64,000 bases of DNA from Rhodovibrionaceae bacterium (lineage in GTDB: Bacteria > Pseudomonadota > Alphaproteobacteria > Kiloniellales > DSM-21159), in NCBI GenBank assembly GCA_028279885.1, contig JANQMX010000079.1, positions 1-64,000 on the forward strand. Reading direction: 5' to 3'. Made by a program: the position numbers and the translations under genes. This document shows, in pieces, positions 26,897 to 34,287 of this stretch. The first letter of the stretch is position 1, and every line of letters starts with the position of its first letter. Under the pieces are notes generated by a model, which saw only the letters and a program-made list of their open reading frames with translations, was not told where the DNA came from and ran no database searches.

Positions 26897-27153
26897 GGCC
26901 TTCCCCTCCTTAGCGTCGAAGTGGCGATCCGGCCTCCCGTCGAGCGAGCGGCCGCATCCGGGTTGATCCTTCGAAGCCTACAGATACCGCATGAAGACGC
27001 GCTTAAGGGGTAGTAACTCTATGGTTAACGTCGCCCTTTACTTGGGGTTTTTATGTCTAATGTGCGGAAGATTATCTAAGCCTTTGGCTGGATTGGAGGA
27101 ATTTTCGCCTTTTCACTGTGGCTGGGGGGGCTCCTACGCCTGGAACGACAGCA
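26897..27153. other. Intergenic stretch of lower GC, no gene seen
   Basis: About 257 bp between the small secreted protein (minus) and the end of the O-methyltransferase gene (minus). It is more AT-rich than its surroundings around 27000-27110 and would hold the promoter of the small secreted protein gene. A plus-strand frame from 26991 runs into the methyltransferase gene and has no support as a protein. Confidence 0.5.
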
Positions 27154-27816
27154 TTATAGTTTGCGCGCCAAGGTCAAACCGTCGCCGATCGGCAACAGAG
27201 ACAGATCGATCTCAGAATGCTGGGCCAGTTTCCGGTTCAGGGCGCGAATGGCCTTGGTGTCGGGATCGTCGGCTGCTGGGTCGATCACCGAGCCGCCCCA
27301 GAGCACGTTGTCGACCAGAATGACACCGCCGGGGCGCAACAGCTCAAGGCAGCCTTCGAAGTAGCGGTCGTAGTTTTCCTTGTCTGCATCGATGAAGGCG
27401 AGATCAAAGCTGCCGGCGGCTCCTTCGCTGATAAGGGCGTCGATGGTGTCGCCCGCCGGGGCCAGACGAAGCTCGATTTTCTGGTGGAGACCGGCCCGCT
27501 GCCAATAGCGCCGCGCAATGGCGGTGAAATCCTCGCTGACGTCGCAGCAGACGACCAGGCCGTCATCGGGCAGGGCTTGGGCGAAGCAGAGCGCGCTATA
27601 GCCGGTGAAGGTACCGATCTCGATCACCCGCTTGGCGCCGATCAGCCGGGTCAGCAGGCTCATGAACTGCCCCTGGTCCGGGGAAATCTGCATGGCCGCT
27701 TCCGGCATGCGGTTGGTCTCGGCGCGCAGCTCCGCAAAGAGCGAATGCTCCCGCAGGGAAACCTCCAGAATGTAGTCGTAGAGCTTGTCGGTCAGGTTCA
27801 GGGTACGCTTGGACAT
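27154..27816 (-). CDS. Class I SAM-dependent O-methyltransferase (CCoAOMT-like)
   Basis: This 220-residue methyltransferase of the caffeoyl-CoA/catechol group has the SAM motif VIEIGTFTGYSALCFAQALP and acid motif VVCCDVSEDF. FDLAFIDADKENYDRYFEGCLELLRPGGVILVDNVLWGG carries the metal-binding Asp and Asn residues. The ATG at 27816 (MSKRTLNL) has GAGG upstream and removes a non-conserved extension. Substrate unknown; the family acts on catechol-type hydroxyls using a divalent cation. Confidence 0.93.
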   Translation of the reverse strand: MSKRTLNLTDKLYDYILEVSLREHSLFAELRAETNRMPEAAMQISPDQGQFMSLLTRLIGAKRVIEIGTFTGYSALCFAQALPDDGLVVCCDVSEDFTAIARRYWQRAGLHQKIELRLAPAGDTIDALISEGAAGSFDLAFIDADKENYDRYFEGCLELLRPGGVILVDNVLWGGSVIDPAADDPDTKAIRALNRKLAQHSEIDLSLLPIGDGLTLARKL

Positions 27817-27930
27817 GAGAGCCTCGCCGATAACAAACCGTCGGAATGGACGACCTTCTTTTGTAGGGGCGGCAGCCACAAAGCGAGCGCCTTTCCTGCA
27901 TCGCCGCTCTGTCCGTCGACCGCTTGGTCC

Positions 27931-28803
27931 TTAACGGTCGAGCTGTTCCTTTAGGAATTGCAGGACCTCTTGCCGTGGCTCCGGCTCGTCAAGCAGCTCG
28001 TGCAGGCTGGCCAGGGGCGGGTCGCGATAGACGATCGAGCGGCTGCCGTTCGTTTCGCTGAGGAAGTTCGTGCAGTCGCCGCGGGTCCATTGGTCCTGGA
28101 ACCAAGGGTCGTCGGCACCGACCAGGGTCAAGACCGGCTCCTGCTCTGTCGCGCCGATGCCTTTGTACTCCGGCCAGCCGGCATGGCAGGTCCAGCCCTC
28201 GACCACCCTAGCCTTCACCGCCTGCTGTTGGGTGGCCGGCTGAAAGGTGGCTGTGGTGAGACCGCCTTCGCTGAGGCCGACAAGGAAGATGTTGTCGGGG
28301 TCGACCAGCGGCAGGCCGCGGGCTCTCTCGATGGCATGGCCCGCATCGTACTGCCGCATGCGCAAGGTTGGGCGATAGAGCCCGCCCTGGTGGGTCTCTT
28401 CGTCGCAAGACATAGGGTACTTCTCACGAGCCAGGCTGATCGGGGCGATGACCAAAAAGCCGTTGTCGGCGAGAAAGGTCATGCGATCGTGGGTGCCGTA
28501 CCAAACGCCACTGCAGCCGTGCAGGTAGATCACGGTGGGCAGCCGCTGCTCGGCGGCAGGCATGTTCTGAAGGTCAGTAACCGTTGCGCGGGTGGAGTCA
28601 CCGTCCGGGTGCGGCATGCGGACGAGAGCGGCGTGCCAGCTGCGCTCCATCTCGGCCGGGTCCGACCAATCCACCTCCCGCATATCCTGCGGGTCTGTGA
28701 AGATCTTGGTGCTGTTGCTTAGACCCGGCTCATCGGCAAGCGCTGCGGCCGAGAGGCCTGAAAAGAATGCGAGGGTCAAAAGAAGTTGGTGTCGTTTCCG
28801 CAT
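27931..28803 (-). CDS. Secreted alpha/beta hydrolase (dienelactone hydrolase-like)
   Basis: This 290-residue protein has a signal peptide (LTLAFFSGLSAAALA). The hydrolase core has YLHGCSGVWYGTHDR as oxyanion region, FLVGLSEGGLTTATFQ as nucleophile elbow (Ser in GLSEGG), an acid in LVGADDPWF and a late His in LASLHELLD. Several cysteines (HGCSG, SCDEET, WTCHAG, DCTNF) suggest disulfides in the periplasm. AGGGAAG precedes the start. It lies 114 bp upstream of the O-methyltransferase gene. Substrate not known. Confidence 0.85.
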   Translation of the reverse strand: MRKRHQLLLTLAFFSGLSAAALADEPGLSNSTKIFTDPQDMREVDWSDPAEMERSWHAALVRMPHPDGDSTRATVTDLQNMPAAEQRLPTVIYLHGCSGVWYGTHDRMTFLADNGFLVIAPISLAREKYPMSCDEETHQGGLYRPTLRMRQYDAGHAIERARGLPLVDPDNIFLVGLSEGGLTTATFQPATQQQAVKARVVEGWTCHAGWPEYKGIGATEQEPVLTLVGADDPWFQDQWTRGDCTNFLSETNGSRSIVYRDPPLASLHELLDEPEPRQEVLQFLKEQLDR

Positions 28804-28915
28804 TGCTTCCCTGCCATCGCGGTCGGCCCAGGTAATCTCTAAGGATCACGCGGTTACCGCGATCGCCGGCAGCGAACAAGGGCACCAACTGACGCAGCCC
28901 TATGGGCTCTCCTGC

Positions 28916-29086
28916 CTAAGCGGCCGTGCTTTCCAGGGCCGGCTCTGCGGGCTCGGCATAGAGGGGCTCGGAATGGGCGCTCGTGTCCTCGTCCGTGTCG
29001 AGTCCGAAGGCCTCTTCCAGGAGATCCATGAGCGGCAGCATCGCTTGCAGCGCCGGATCGTTCGAGTGGGTGTCGGTCGCGTTCAT
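28916..29086 (-). CDS. Possible small acidic protein (56 aa)
   Basis: A short minus-strand frame from ATG 29086 to TAG 28916 encodes an acidic peptide with LPLMDLLEEAFGLDTDEDTSAHSE and an Ala/Pro/Glu-rich end. The codons look GC3-rich like the neighbours. There is no clear ribosome site before the ATG, so the evidence is only coding style and its place in an otherwise empty gap. It is followed after about 110 bp by the hydrolase gene on the same strand. Confidence 0.35.
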   Translation of the reverse strand: MNATDTHSNDPALQAMLPLMDLLEEAFGLDTDEDTSAHSEPLYAEPAEPALESTAA

Positions 29087-29107
29087 GAGCTTAGAGGTAC
29101 CACACGC

Positions 29108-29129
29108 CCGCTCACGCTGCTGTGAGCGG
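29108..29129. promoter_or_regulatory. Inverted repeat, possible operator
   Basis: CCGCTCAC (29108-29115) and GTGAGCGG (29122-29129) are perfect 8-bp arms with a 6-bp spacer. It lies between the small acidic frame (minus) and the P-loop protein gene (plus), so it could be a divergent operator or an RNA hairpin. There is no T-run. Confidence 0.4.
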
Positions 29130-29267
29130 TCTCACACAATGTCGGTGTTCACTTGCCTCTCATTCTCCGTTCATCTTCCCGACAGGCTGCGTTTTGGAAG
29201 GGGACTTAACCTTTGCTTAAGGACTTCAGTCTGCCCCACAGACGCTAGCTTATAGGAGATTGGGACC

Positions 29268-30341
29268 ATGAACCTCCGCGAAGTCGCGCTCTCCCCCGTG
29301 CCTCCCACAGTCAAATGGGCCTTCACCACCCGCCGCGTTGCGCGGGATGACGTCATCTCGTTGGATGCGAATGTCCAGTACGCCATCTCGGGCGACCTCG
29401 CCCTCTGCCGGATCTTAGAGATCAATCAGCACAAGAAGATCCAACTGGCCAGCCAGCGCTATTCCCTCAGCTATCCGGGAGACCTGCTGGTCGTCTGTGT
29501 TGGCGACCGTTATGCCCCGGATCAGTTCGAAGGCTATGCCGAGGTCGACCCGGAAGGTGCTGATCTTCTGGCCTCCGGCGGAGTCATCGGCAGCATGCGG
29601 GCGGCGCACGGCCGCATGTCCAAGCCGACCCGAGTCAAGCCGCTGGGACTGCTCAAGGACAGTGCGGGCGAGGTCATCAACGTCGCGCGCTACGGGCTGC
29701 CCCCGATGCAGATCCCTGAGCAGGTGACGGTGCTCGGCGTCGTCGGCGCCTCCATGAATGCGGGCAAGACTACGGCGGCGGTGAGCTTGGCCCATGGGCT
29801 CAGCCGCGCCGGCTATCGGGTTGCCGGTGTGAAAGTCACTGGTACCGGCGCCTTCGGCGACTTCAACGCCTTCGAGGACGCTGGCGTCCCGGCGCTCGAT
29901 TTTACCGATGCCGGGATGGCCAGCACCTACCGCATGCCCAACCGACGGATCGAACAGGGCTTCGAAACCCTGGTAGGCACGGCCGCGTCGCGCGGGGCTG
30001 AGGTGGTCGTGGTCGAGGTGGCCGACGGTGTGTTCCAGAAGGAGACGGCGTCGCTGCTCGCCGGCTCGGCCTTGAGCGATCGCCTGGACGGGATTCTCTT
30101 TGCGGCGCCTGATGCCTTGAGCGTGGTGGGTGGCGTCGAGGTTTTGCAGCGCTTTGGCCATCGTCCCTTTGCCATCTCCGGGATGGTGACCTGCTCGCCG
30201 CTTGCCTGCGAGGAGGCATTGGCAGCGAGCGGCATTCCTCTGGTTTCACGGAAGCAGCTTTGTTGTCCGGACAGTGCCGCGAAGCTGGTCGGCCCGCTAC
30301 TTCGCCACACCGCGCCGGTCGAGGCGAAAACGGCGGCGTGA
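29268..30341 (+). CDS. P-loop NTPase of unknown function
   Basis: This 357-residue protein has two parts. The first ~150 residues are a beta-rich unit with no family I recognise (WAFTTRRVARDDVISLDANVQYAISGDLALCRI). From ~155 there is a P-loop domain with Walker A GVVGASMNAGKTTAAVSLAHGL, then YRVAGVKVTGTG and VVVVEVADGVFQKET as a Walker-B-like strand. This half resembles the BioD/MobB/DUF1611 type that binds a nucleotide and transfers or ligates small groups. TAGGAGA precedes the ATG. It stands just upstream of a two-component system, with a hairpin between. Confidence 0.6.
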   Translation: MNLREVALSPVPPTVKWAFTTRRVARDDVISLDANVQYAISGDLALCRILEINQHKKIQLASQRYSLSYPGDLLVVCVGDRYAPDQFEGYAEVDPEGADLLASGGVIGSMRAAHGRMSKPTRVKPLGLLKDSAGEVINVARYGLPPMQIPEQVTVLGVVGASMNAGKTTAAVSLAHGLSRAGYRVAGVKVTGTGAFGDFNAFEDAGVPALDFTDAGMASTYRMPNRRIEQGFETLVGTAASRGAEVVVVEVADGVFQKETASLLAGSALSDRLDGILFAAPDALSVVGGVEVLQRFGHRPFAISGMVTCSPLACEEALAASGIPLVSRKQLCCPDSAAKLVGPLLRHTAPVEAKTAA

Positions 30342-30512
30342 GCCGAGCCCTGCCGATCTGCGACAAGCGCCGGTTGCGAGATGGGATTTTGGTGTTCGTG
30401 CCCGGCGTTGGCTCGGCCTTGGCGAAAGGTGGGATAACCCCTGCCGTCCGCGGGACCCCACCCGCTCGTCATGGCCCGGGCCCGCCCGGCTCGGCGAGAC
30501 CTCCGCTGTGTT

Positions 30513-30550
30513 CAGCCCTCCTCGGCCTTGCGGCCGCAGGGGGGCTGTTT
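30513..30550 (+). terminator. Possible terminator in the 307-bp gap before the kinase gene
   Basis: CAGCCCTCC (30513-30521) pairs with GGGGGGCTG (30539-30547) with one G-U, enclosing GGCC-TTGC-GGCC, and is followed by TTTG. The rest of 30342-30648 shows no gene and must hold the promoter for the two-component operon. Confidence 0.4.
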
Positions 30551-30648
30551 GCTGTCGGCCAAGCAGTTCCACCCTATCGATGGCGCGCGGAAAGAGGCGC
30601 CGTTGCGCGCCGCCCAGAGCCTTATCTGGGGCGGCAGGAGGTTGAGAC

Positions 30649-32241
30649 ATGCGTGAGACAATAAAAAACAGGGTGCAAAAGATGAAAATCATCAACGTCA
30701 TAAATGGCATCGCCATGGTGATGCTGTTGTTCGCCGTAGGCGGCGCGGCGATCGCGATCTGGACCGCCAACCGGGCTGAGTACTTCAGCGAACGCATTAC
30801 TTTGGCGCATCGTTCTTACGAGCGGCATCTCGAGCTGAGCTCCAACACCTATCAACTCTTCAAGCAATACGGCGACGCCATGTTGATCGGCGATCTCGAC
30901 GACGGTCGCGGCGAGGCCGAGCTCATTCGCCGTATCCGCGGGAATATTTCCGACATCCGCAGCGTTATCGGCGAAGAGATCGAAATGGTGGGAGAGGAAG
31001 AGATCGAGGAGCTCGAACTGCTCTCGAAAATCGAGCGCAAGATCGAGGATCTGATCGGCAAGTTCGAGGTGGTTGCCGGCACCGGTGCCGGCGAAGAGCT
31101 GCGCATGAACTGGGGGCGGCTCTCGGCCATCCTCGACGATGAGATCGACCGAGATTTCCGCAGCATGATTGATGAAGCTTTAGAAGAGGAATTGGAGGAA
31201 GTGGTCGAGACCCGTGCCATGGCGCAAGCCCACGCCGTGCTGGCAACGCGTTTGGCTCTCGCTTTCGCGGTTCTGGCGGTGGTCGTCACGCTGCTGTCGC
31301 TTCGGGCCTACCGCCATCAAATCGCCGGGCCCTTGGCGAAGCTGATGGGCGGTGTGCGGGCCTTCGCGGGTGGGCAGTTTTCCCGGCCCATCGGCCTAAC
31401 CGGGCGCAACGAAATCTCGGAGGTCGCGCAGGTGCTGGACGACATGGCCGAGATGGTCGAGCAGCGCACCCGTTCGTTGACGGCAGAGAATGTCGAGTTG
31501 GAAAAGGCCGTGCGCACCCGCACGAACGAGCTTGAGCGCCTGCTGCAGGAAGCCCAGGAGAGCGAGGCGACCCGGCGCCAGCTGATGGCCGATGTCAGTC
31601 ACGAGCTGCGCACGCCCTTGACGATCATTCAGGGCGAGAGCGAGATCGCGTTGCGCGGGGCCGACAAGTCGCCTGACGAGTACCGCGACGCCCTCATCCG
31701 GGCGCGCGACGCGGCCGCCCACACCACTCGCTTGGTCAACGATCTCTTGTTCATTTCCCGCACCGAGTCCGGCGCGGCCCGTCTTGCGCTTGAGGAGGTC
31801 GACCTACATGCCTTGATCGACGAAACGGTCGGCATGGCCCAGACCGGAGCGACTTTGATCGCTGACCTTGAGCGGGCGCCGGTGAACGTGGACCCGGTGC
31901 GCGTGCGGCAGAGCGTCATCGCCCTGTTGCAGAACGCCCGTCATCACGGCGGGACCCAGATCACCGTCCGCCTGATGTCGTCCCCGCTCGGGTATCGCGT
32001 TGCTGTCGAGGATGACGGCCCCGGCATGACCGATGTGGAGAAGGAGCGCGCCTTCGAGCGCTTCTTCCGCGGCTCGAACGCCGCCGAAAGCTACACCGAA
32101 GGTGCCGGTCTTGGCCTGCCGGTGGTCCGCTCTATCGCTGAGGCTCATGGCGGGCACGCCTGGCTGGAGGACCGGCTGGGTGGCGGCACCGTCGCCGTGA
32201 TCGAACTCCCGAAACGTCCGAGGTTGAGAGCTGTATCGTGA
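30649..32241 (+). CDS. Sensor histidine kinase with very acidic periplasmic domain
   Basis: This 530-residue kinase has TM1 at about residues 18-40 and a periplasmic helical domain loaded with Glu and Asp (EEIEMVGEEEIEELELL, IDEALEEELEEVVE). TM2 lies around residue 200. A HAMP domain follows, then a coiled coil, the H-box DVSHELRTPLTIIQGE, an N-box QSVIALLQNARHHGG, G1 VEDDGPGMT and G2 GAGLGLPVV. Length and order are normal for the class. The acidic sensor could bind cations, by analogy with PhoQ; that is inference. AGGAGG precedes the ATG. It overlaps the response regulator by 4 bp. Confidence 0.93.
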   Translation: MRETIKNRVQKMKIINVINGIAMVMLLFAVGGAAIAIWTANRAEYFSERITLAHRSYERHLELSSNTYQLFKQYGDAMLIGDLDDGRGEAELIRRIRGNISDIRSVIGEEIEMVGEEEIEELELLSKIERKIEDLIGKFEVVAGTGAGEELRMNWGRLSAILDDEIDRDFRSMIDEALEEELEEVVETRAMAQAHAVLATRLALAFAVLAVVVTLLSLRAYRHQIAGPLAKLMGGVRAFAGGQFSRPIGLTGRNEISEVAQVLDDMAEMVEQRTRSLTAENVELEKAVRTRTNELERLLQEAQESEATRRQLMADVSHELRTPLTIIQGESEIALRGADKSPDEYRDALIRARDAAAHTTRLVNDLLFISRTESGAARLALEEVDLHALIDETVGMAQTGATLIADLERAPVNVDPVRVRQSVIALLQNARHHGGTQITVRLMSSPLGYRVAVEDDGPGMTDVEKERAFERFFRGSNAAESYTEGAGLGLPVVRSIAEAHGGHAWLEDRLGGGTVAVIELPKRPRLRAVS

Positions 32242-32909
32242 ACGTGCTGCTGGTAGAAGACGAGAACCGTGTTGCCGATTTCATCCGCCGGGGCCTCAAG
32301 GCCGAGGGCTGGATGGTCGAGCATGCCGTCGACGGGGAGACGGCGCTGGAGTTGCTGCAGCAGCGTCGGTTCGACGTCATCATCTTGGATCTGGTGCTGC
32401 CCGGCATCTCAGGTCAGGACGTTTGCCAGCGGCTGCGTGCGCGGCGCATTCTGACCCCGGTGCTCATGCTGACCGCGCTGGACGCGACCGACGAACGTAT
32501 TGCCGGCCTGCGTATCGGTGCGGACGATTATCTGCCCAAGCCCTTTTCCTTCGAGGAGCTTGTGGCCCGGCTCGACGCGTTGCACCGCAGGGCTCACGAC
32601 TTCTCGGCACAGGCGACAAACGAGGTGCTGCGCCATGACGGCATCGTCTTCAACCGCAGCTCACTCTTGCTCACCGTCGACGGAGCCGAGGTGGAGCTTT
32701 CCGCGAAGGAGCGAGAGTTGGTTACCCTGCTGCTGTCGAACGAGAAGAAGGTGCTGAGCCGCGAACGCATCCTCAGCGCCGTCTGGAGCGCCCAGGAGGA
32801 TCCGCTGACCAACGTGGTCGATGTCTACATCGCGCGCCTGCGCAAGAAGCTCACACCTTACGGCCACCTGATCGCCACCGTGCGTGGCGCCGGGTACCGC
32901 TTCGGCTAA
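32238..32909 (+). CDS. OmpR-family response regulator
   Basis: This 223-residue protein has a receiver domain (LLVEDENRVADF with the acidic pair, phospho-acceptor Asp in VIILDLVLPGISG, Thr in LMLTALDATDE, Lys in DDYLPKPFSFEELVARL). A winged-helix DNA-binding domain follows (LSAKERELVTLLLSNEKKVLSRERILSAVW, NVVDVYIARLRKKL, TVRGAGYRFG). It starts within the last codons of the kinase gene, so the two are translationally coupled and certain partners. The targets are not evident. Confidence 0.96.
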   Translation: MNVLLVEDENRVADFIRRGLKAEGWMVEHAVDGETALELLQQRRFDVIILDLVLPGISGQDVCQRLRARRILTPVLMLTALDATDERIAGLRIGADDYLPKPFSFEELVARLDALHRRAHDFSAQATNEVLRHDGIVFNRSSLLLTVDGAEVELSAKERELVTLLLSNEKKVLSRERILSAVWSAQEDPLTNVVDVYIARLRKKLTPYGHLIATVRGAGYRFG

Positions 32910-32930
32910 GACGGGTCGGTCTTGGCACCC

Positions 32931-33308
32931 TCAAGCGAACTGCGCGAGGCCGTAGCCAACGGACCAGTTCTCTTTCGGGGCGTCGAGAACATTCACGAAG
33001 AGGTCTTCCGGTCGAATGCCGGGGCGCTCGCTGAGGAGCTCCGCGAGCCGCCGGAACAGCGCCTTCTTCTGCTCTGCGGTGCGGGTATCGAACACAATGA
33101 TGCGGATGTAGACGAGGTCGTCGCTGCGGGCGATGCCAAAGGCATTGCCGTAACGGAAGTTCGCCGCGTCATGCTCGGTGATGGTCATGAATTGATCGTC
33201 GTCCGGCACGTCGAGCGCGTCTCGCAACGCCCGGTACAGACCGTCGAAGATCGCCTGCCGGTAAGCGTCCGGCTTTCCGGTCCGTAGTGAGATCTGTGAG
33301 ATCGGCAT
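32931..33308 (-). CDS. Tautomerase family protein (4-oxalocrotonate tautomerase superfamily)
   Basis: This 125-residue protein begins Met-Pro-Ile, giving the N-terminal catalytic Pro of the superfamily. Two fused beta-alpha-beta units follow (MPISQISLRTGKPDAYRQAIFDGLYRAL and YIRIIVFDTRTAEQKKALFRRLAELLSE), the second ending RPEDLFVNVLDAPKENWSVGYG, the pattern of Tautomerase_2-type proteins. GGAAAGGAC precedes the ATG. It faces a LysR regulator across 88 bp, which very likely controls it. Confidence 0.92.
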   Translation of the reverse strand: MPISQISLRTGKPDAYRQAIFDGLYRALRDALDVPDDDQFMTITEHDAANFRYGNAFGIARSDDLVYIRIIVFDTRTAEQKKALFRRLAELLSERPGIRPEDLFVNVLDAPKENWSVGYGLAQFA

Positions 33309-33362
33309 CGCGTGTCCTTTCCGTGCTGTTTAGGACCAAGCTAGATGCCGCTTGATTATTTT

Positions 33363-33392
33363 GATATCTCATTAGCAATGATATTAGAGATA
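33363..33392. promoter_or_regulatory. LysR-type operator between tautomerase and LysR genes
   Basis: This AT-rich stretch holds an interrupted palindrome centred on CATT-AGC-AATG with matching flanks (ATCTCATT...AATGATAT). An outer TATCTC (33365-33370) / GAGATA (33387-33392) pair is also present. AT-rich dyads in the divergent gap are typical of LysR regulator sites. Confidence 0.55.
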
Positions 33393-33396
33393 ATAA

Positions 33397-34260
33397 ATGA
33401 CAATGATTGAGCGCCCTCTCGATCTGGATGCCGTCCAGGCTTTCGTCCGCATTGCCGAGCTTGGCAGTTTCACACGGGCGGCTGAAGCCACGGGGGCGAC
33501 ACAGTCCGCGGTCAGCTTGAAGCTCAAGCGGCTGGAGGAGCGGTTGGGTTGTCGGCTTGTCGAGCGGACGCCGCGCTATGTACAGCTTTCAGCGCGGGGG
33601 GAGGCCTTCCTCGAACACGCCCGCGAACTCATGAGAGTACATGATCGGGCGTGCACAGGACTGGCCGGTGCCCGACAGCGCCTCACCATCGGAATCAGCG
33701 ACCATGTGGCCGGTCCGGAGCTGCCTGCCCTGATCGCACGCATGAACGGGCAAGACCCGCAGCTCTTGATCGAGATTCGGATCGGATCCTCAGGGGATCT
33801 GCTTCAGAGCTATGACCGGCGTGAACTCGACACCGTCATCGTCCGGCTCCACGCCGGGAGGAGCGATGGAGAGGTTCTTGCCGAAGAGACGCTCGGCTGG
33901 TTCGCCGCGCCGGGCTGGAAACATCGTGCGGGTGAGCCGTTGCCGGTTGCCACCATGCCCGAGCCCTGTGGTGTGCGTGCCATCGCCGGGCAGCGTCTCG
34001 ACGAGGCCGGCGTGCCTTGGACGGAAGTCTTCGTTGGCGGCGGGGTTGCGGCGGTCTCTGCGGCGGTCATGGCTGGGCTTGGCGTTGCGGCGTTGGCGCG
34101 GCGCATGCTGCCGCTCGGCGCGGTCGACGTTGGCCCCAAGCTGGGTCTTCCCGATCTGCCGCGCTTGCCGATTCTGCTTCACTCGCGGGTCAAGGATGGT
34201 CCGCCAGGCGCTGCGCTTGCTGCGCTTTCGGCAGCCCTTCGGAGCGCCGTGCGTGACTAG
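33397..34260 (+). CDS. LysR family transcriptional regulator
   Basis: This 287-residue protein has an N-terminal winged helix (LDLDAVQAFVRIAELGSFTRAAEATGATQSAVSLKLKRLEERLGCRLVERTPR) and a LysR effector domain (LTIGISDHVAGPELPALIARM...). Length is normal. Two in-frame ATGs (33397, 33403) are possible; there is no clear ribosome site. It is divergent from the tautomerase gene, which is its probable target; the inducer is unknown. Confidence 0.93.
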   Translation: MTMIERPLDLDAVQAFVRIAELGSFTRAAEATGATQSAVSLKLKRLEERLGCRLVERTPRYVQLSARGEAFLEHARELMRVHDRACTGLAGARQRLTIGISDHVAGPELPALIARMNGQDPQLLIEIRIGSSGDLLQSYDRRELDTVIVRLHAGRSDGEVLAEETLGWFAAPGWKHRAGEPLPVATMPEPCGVRAIAGQRLDEAGVPWTEVFVGGGVAAVSAAVMAGLGVAALARRMLPLGAVDVGPKLGLPDLPRLPILLHSRVKDGPPGAALAALSAALRSAVRD

Positions 34261-34287
34261 ATAGGGAGCGGCAATAACTTTCCTCGA

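Noticed and set aside
26991-27323. Plus-strand 110-codon frame in the low-GC gap
   Set aside because: It runs into the O-methyltransferase gene, has no ribosome site and no recognisable content.
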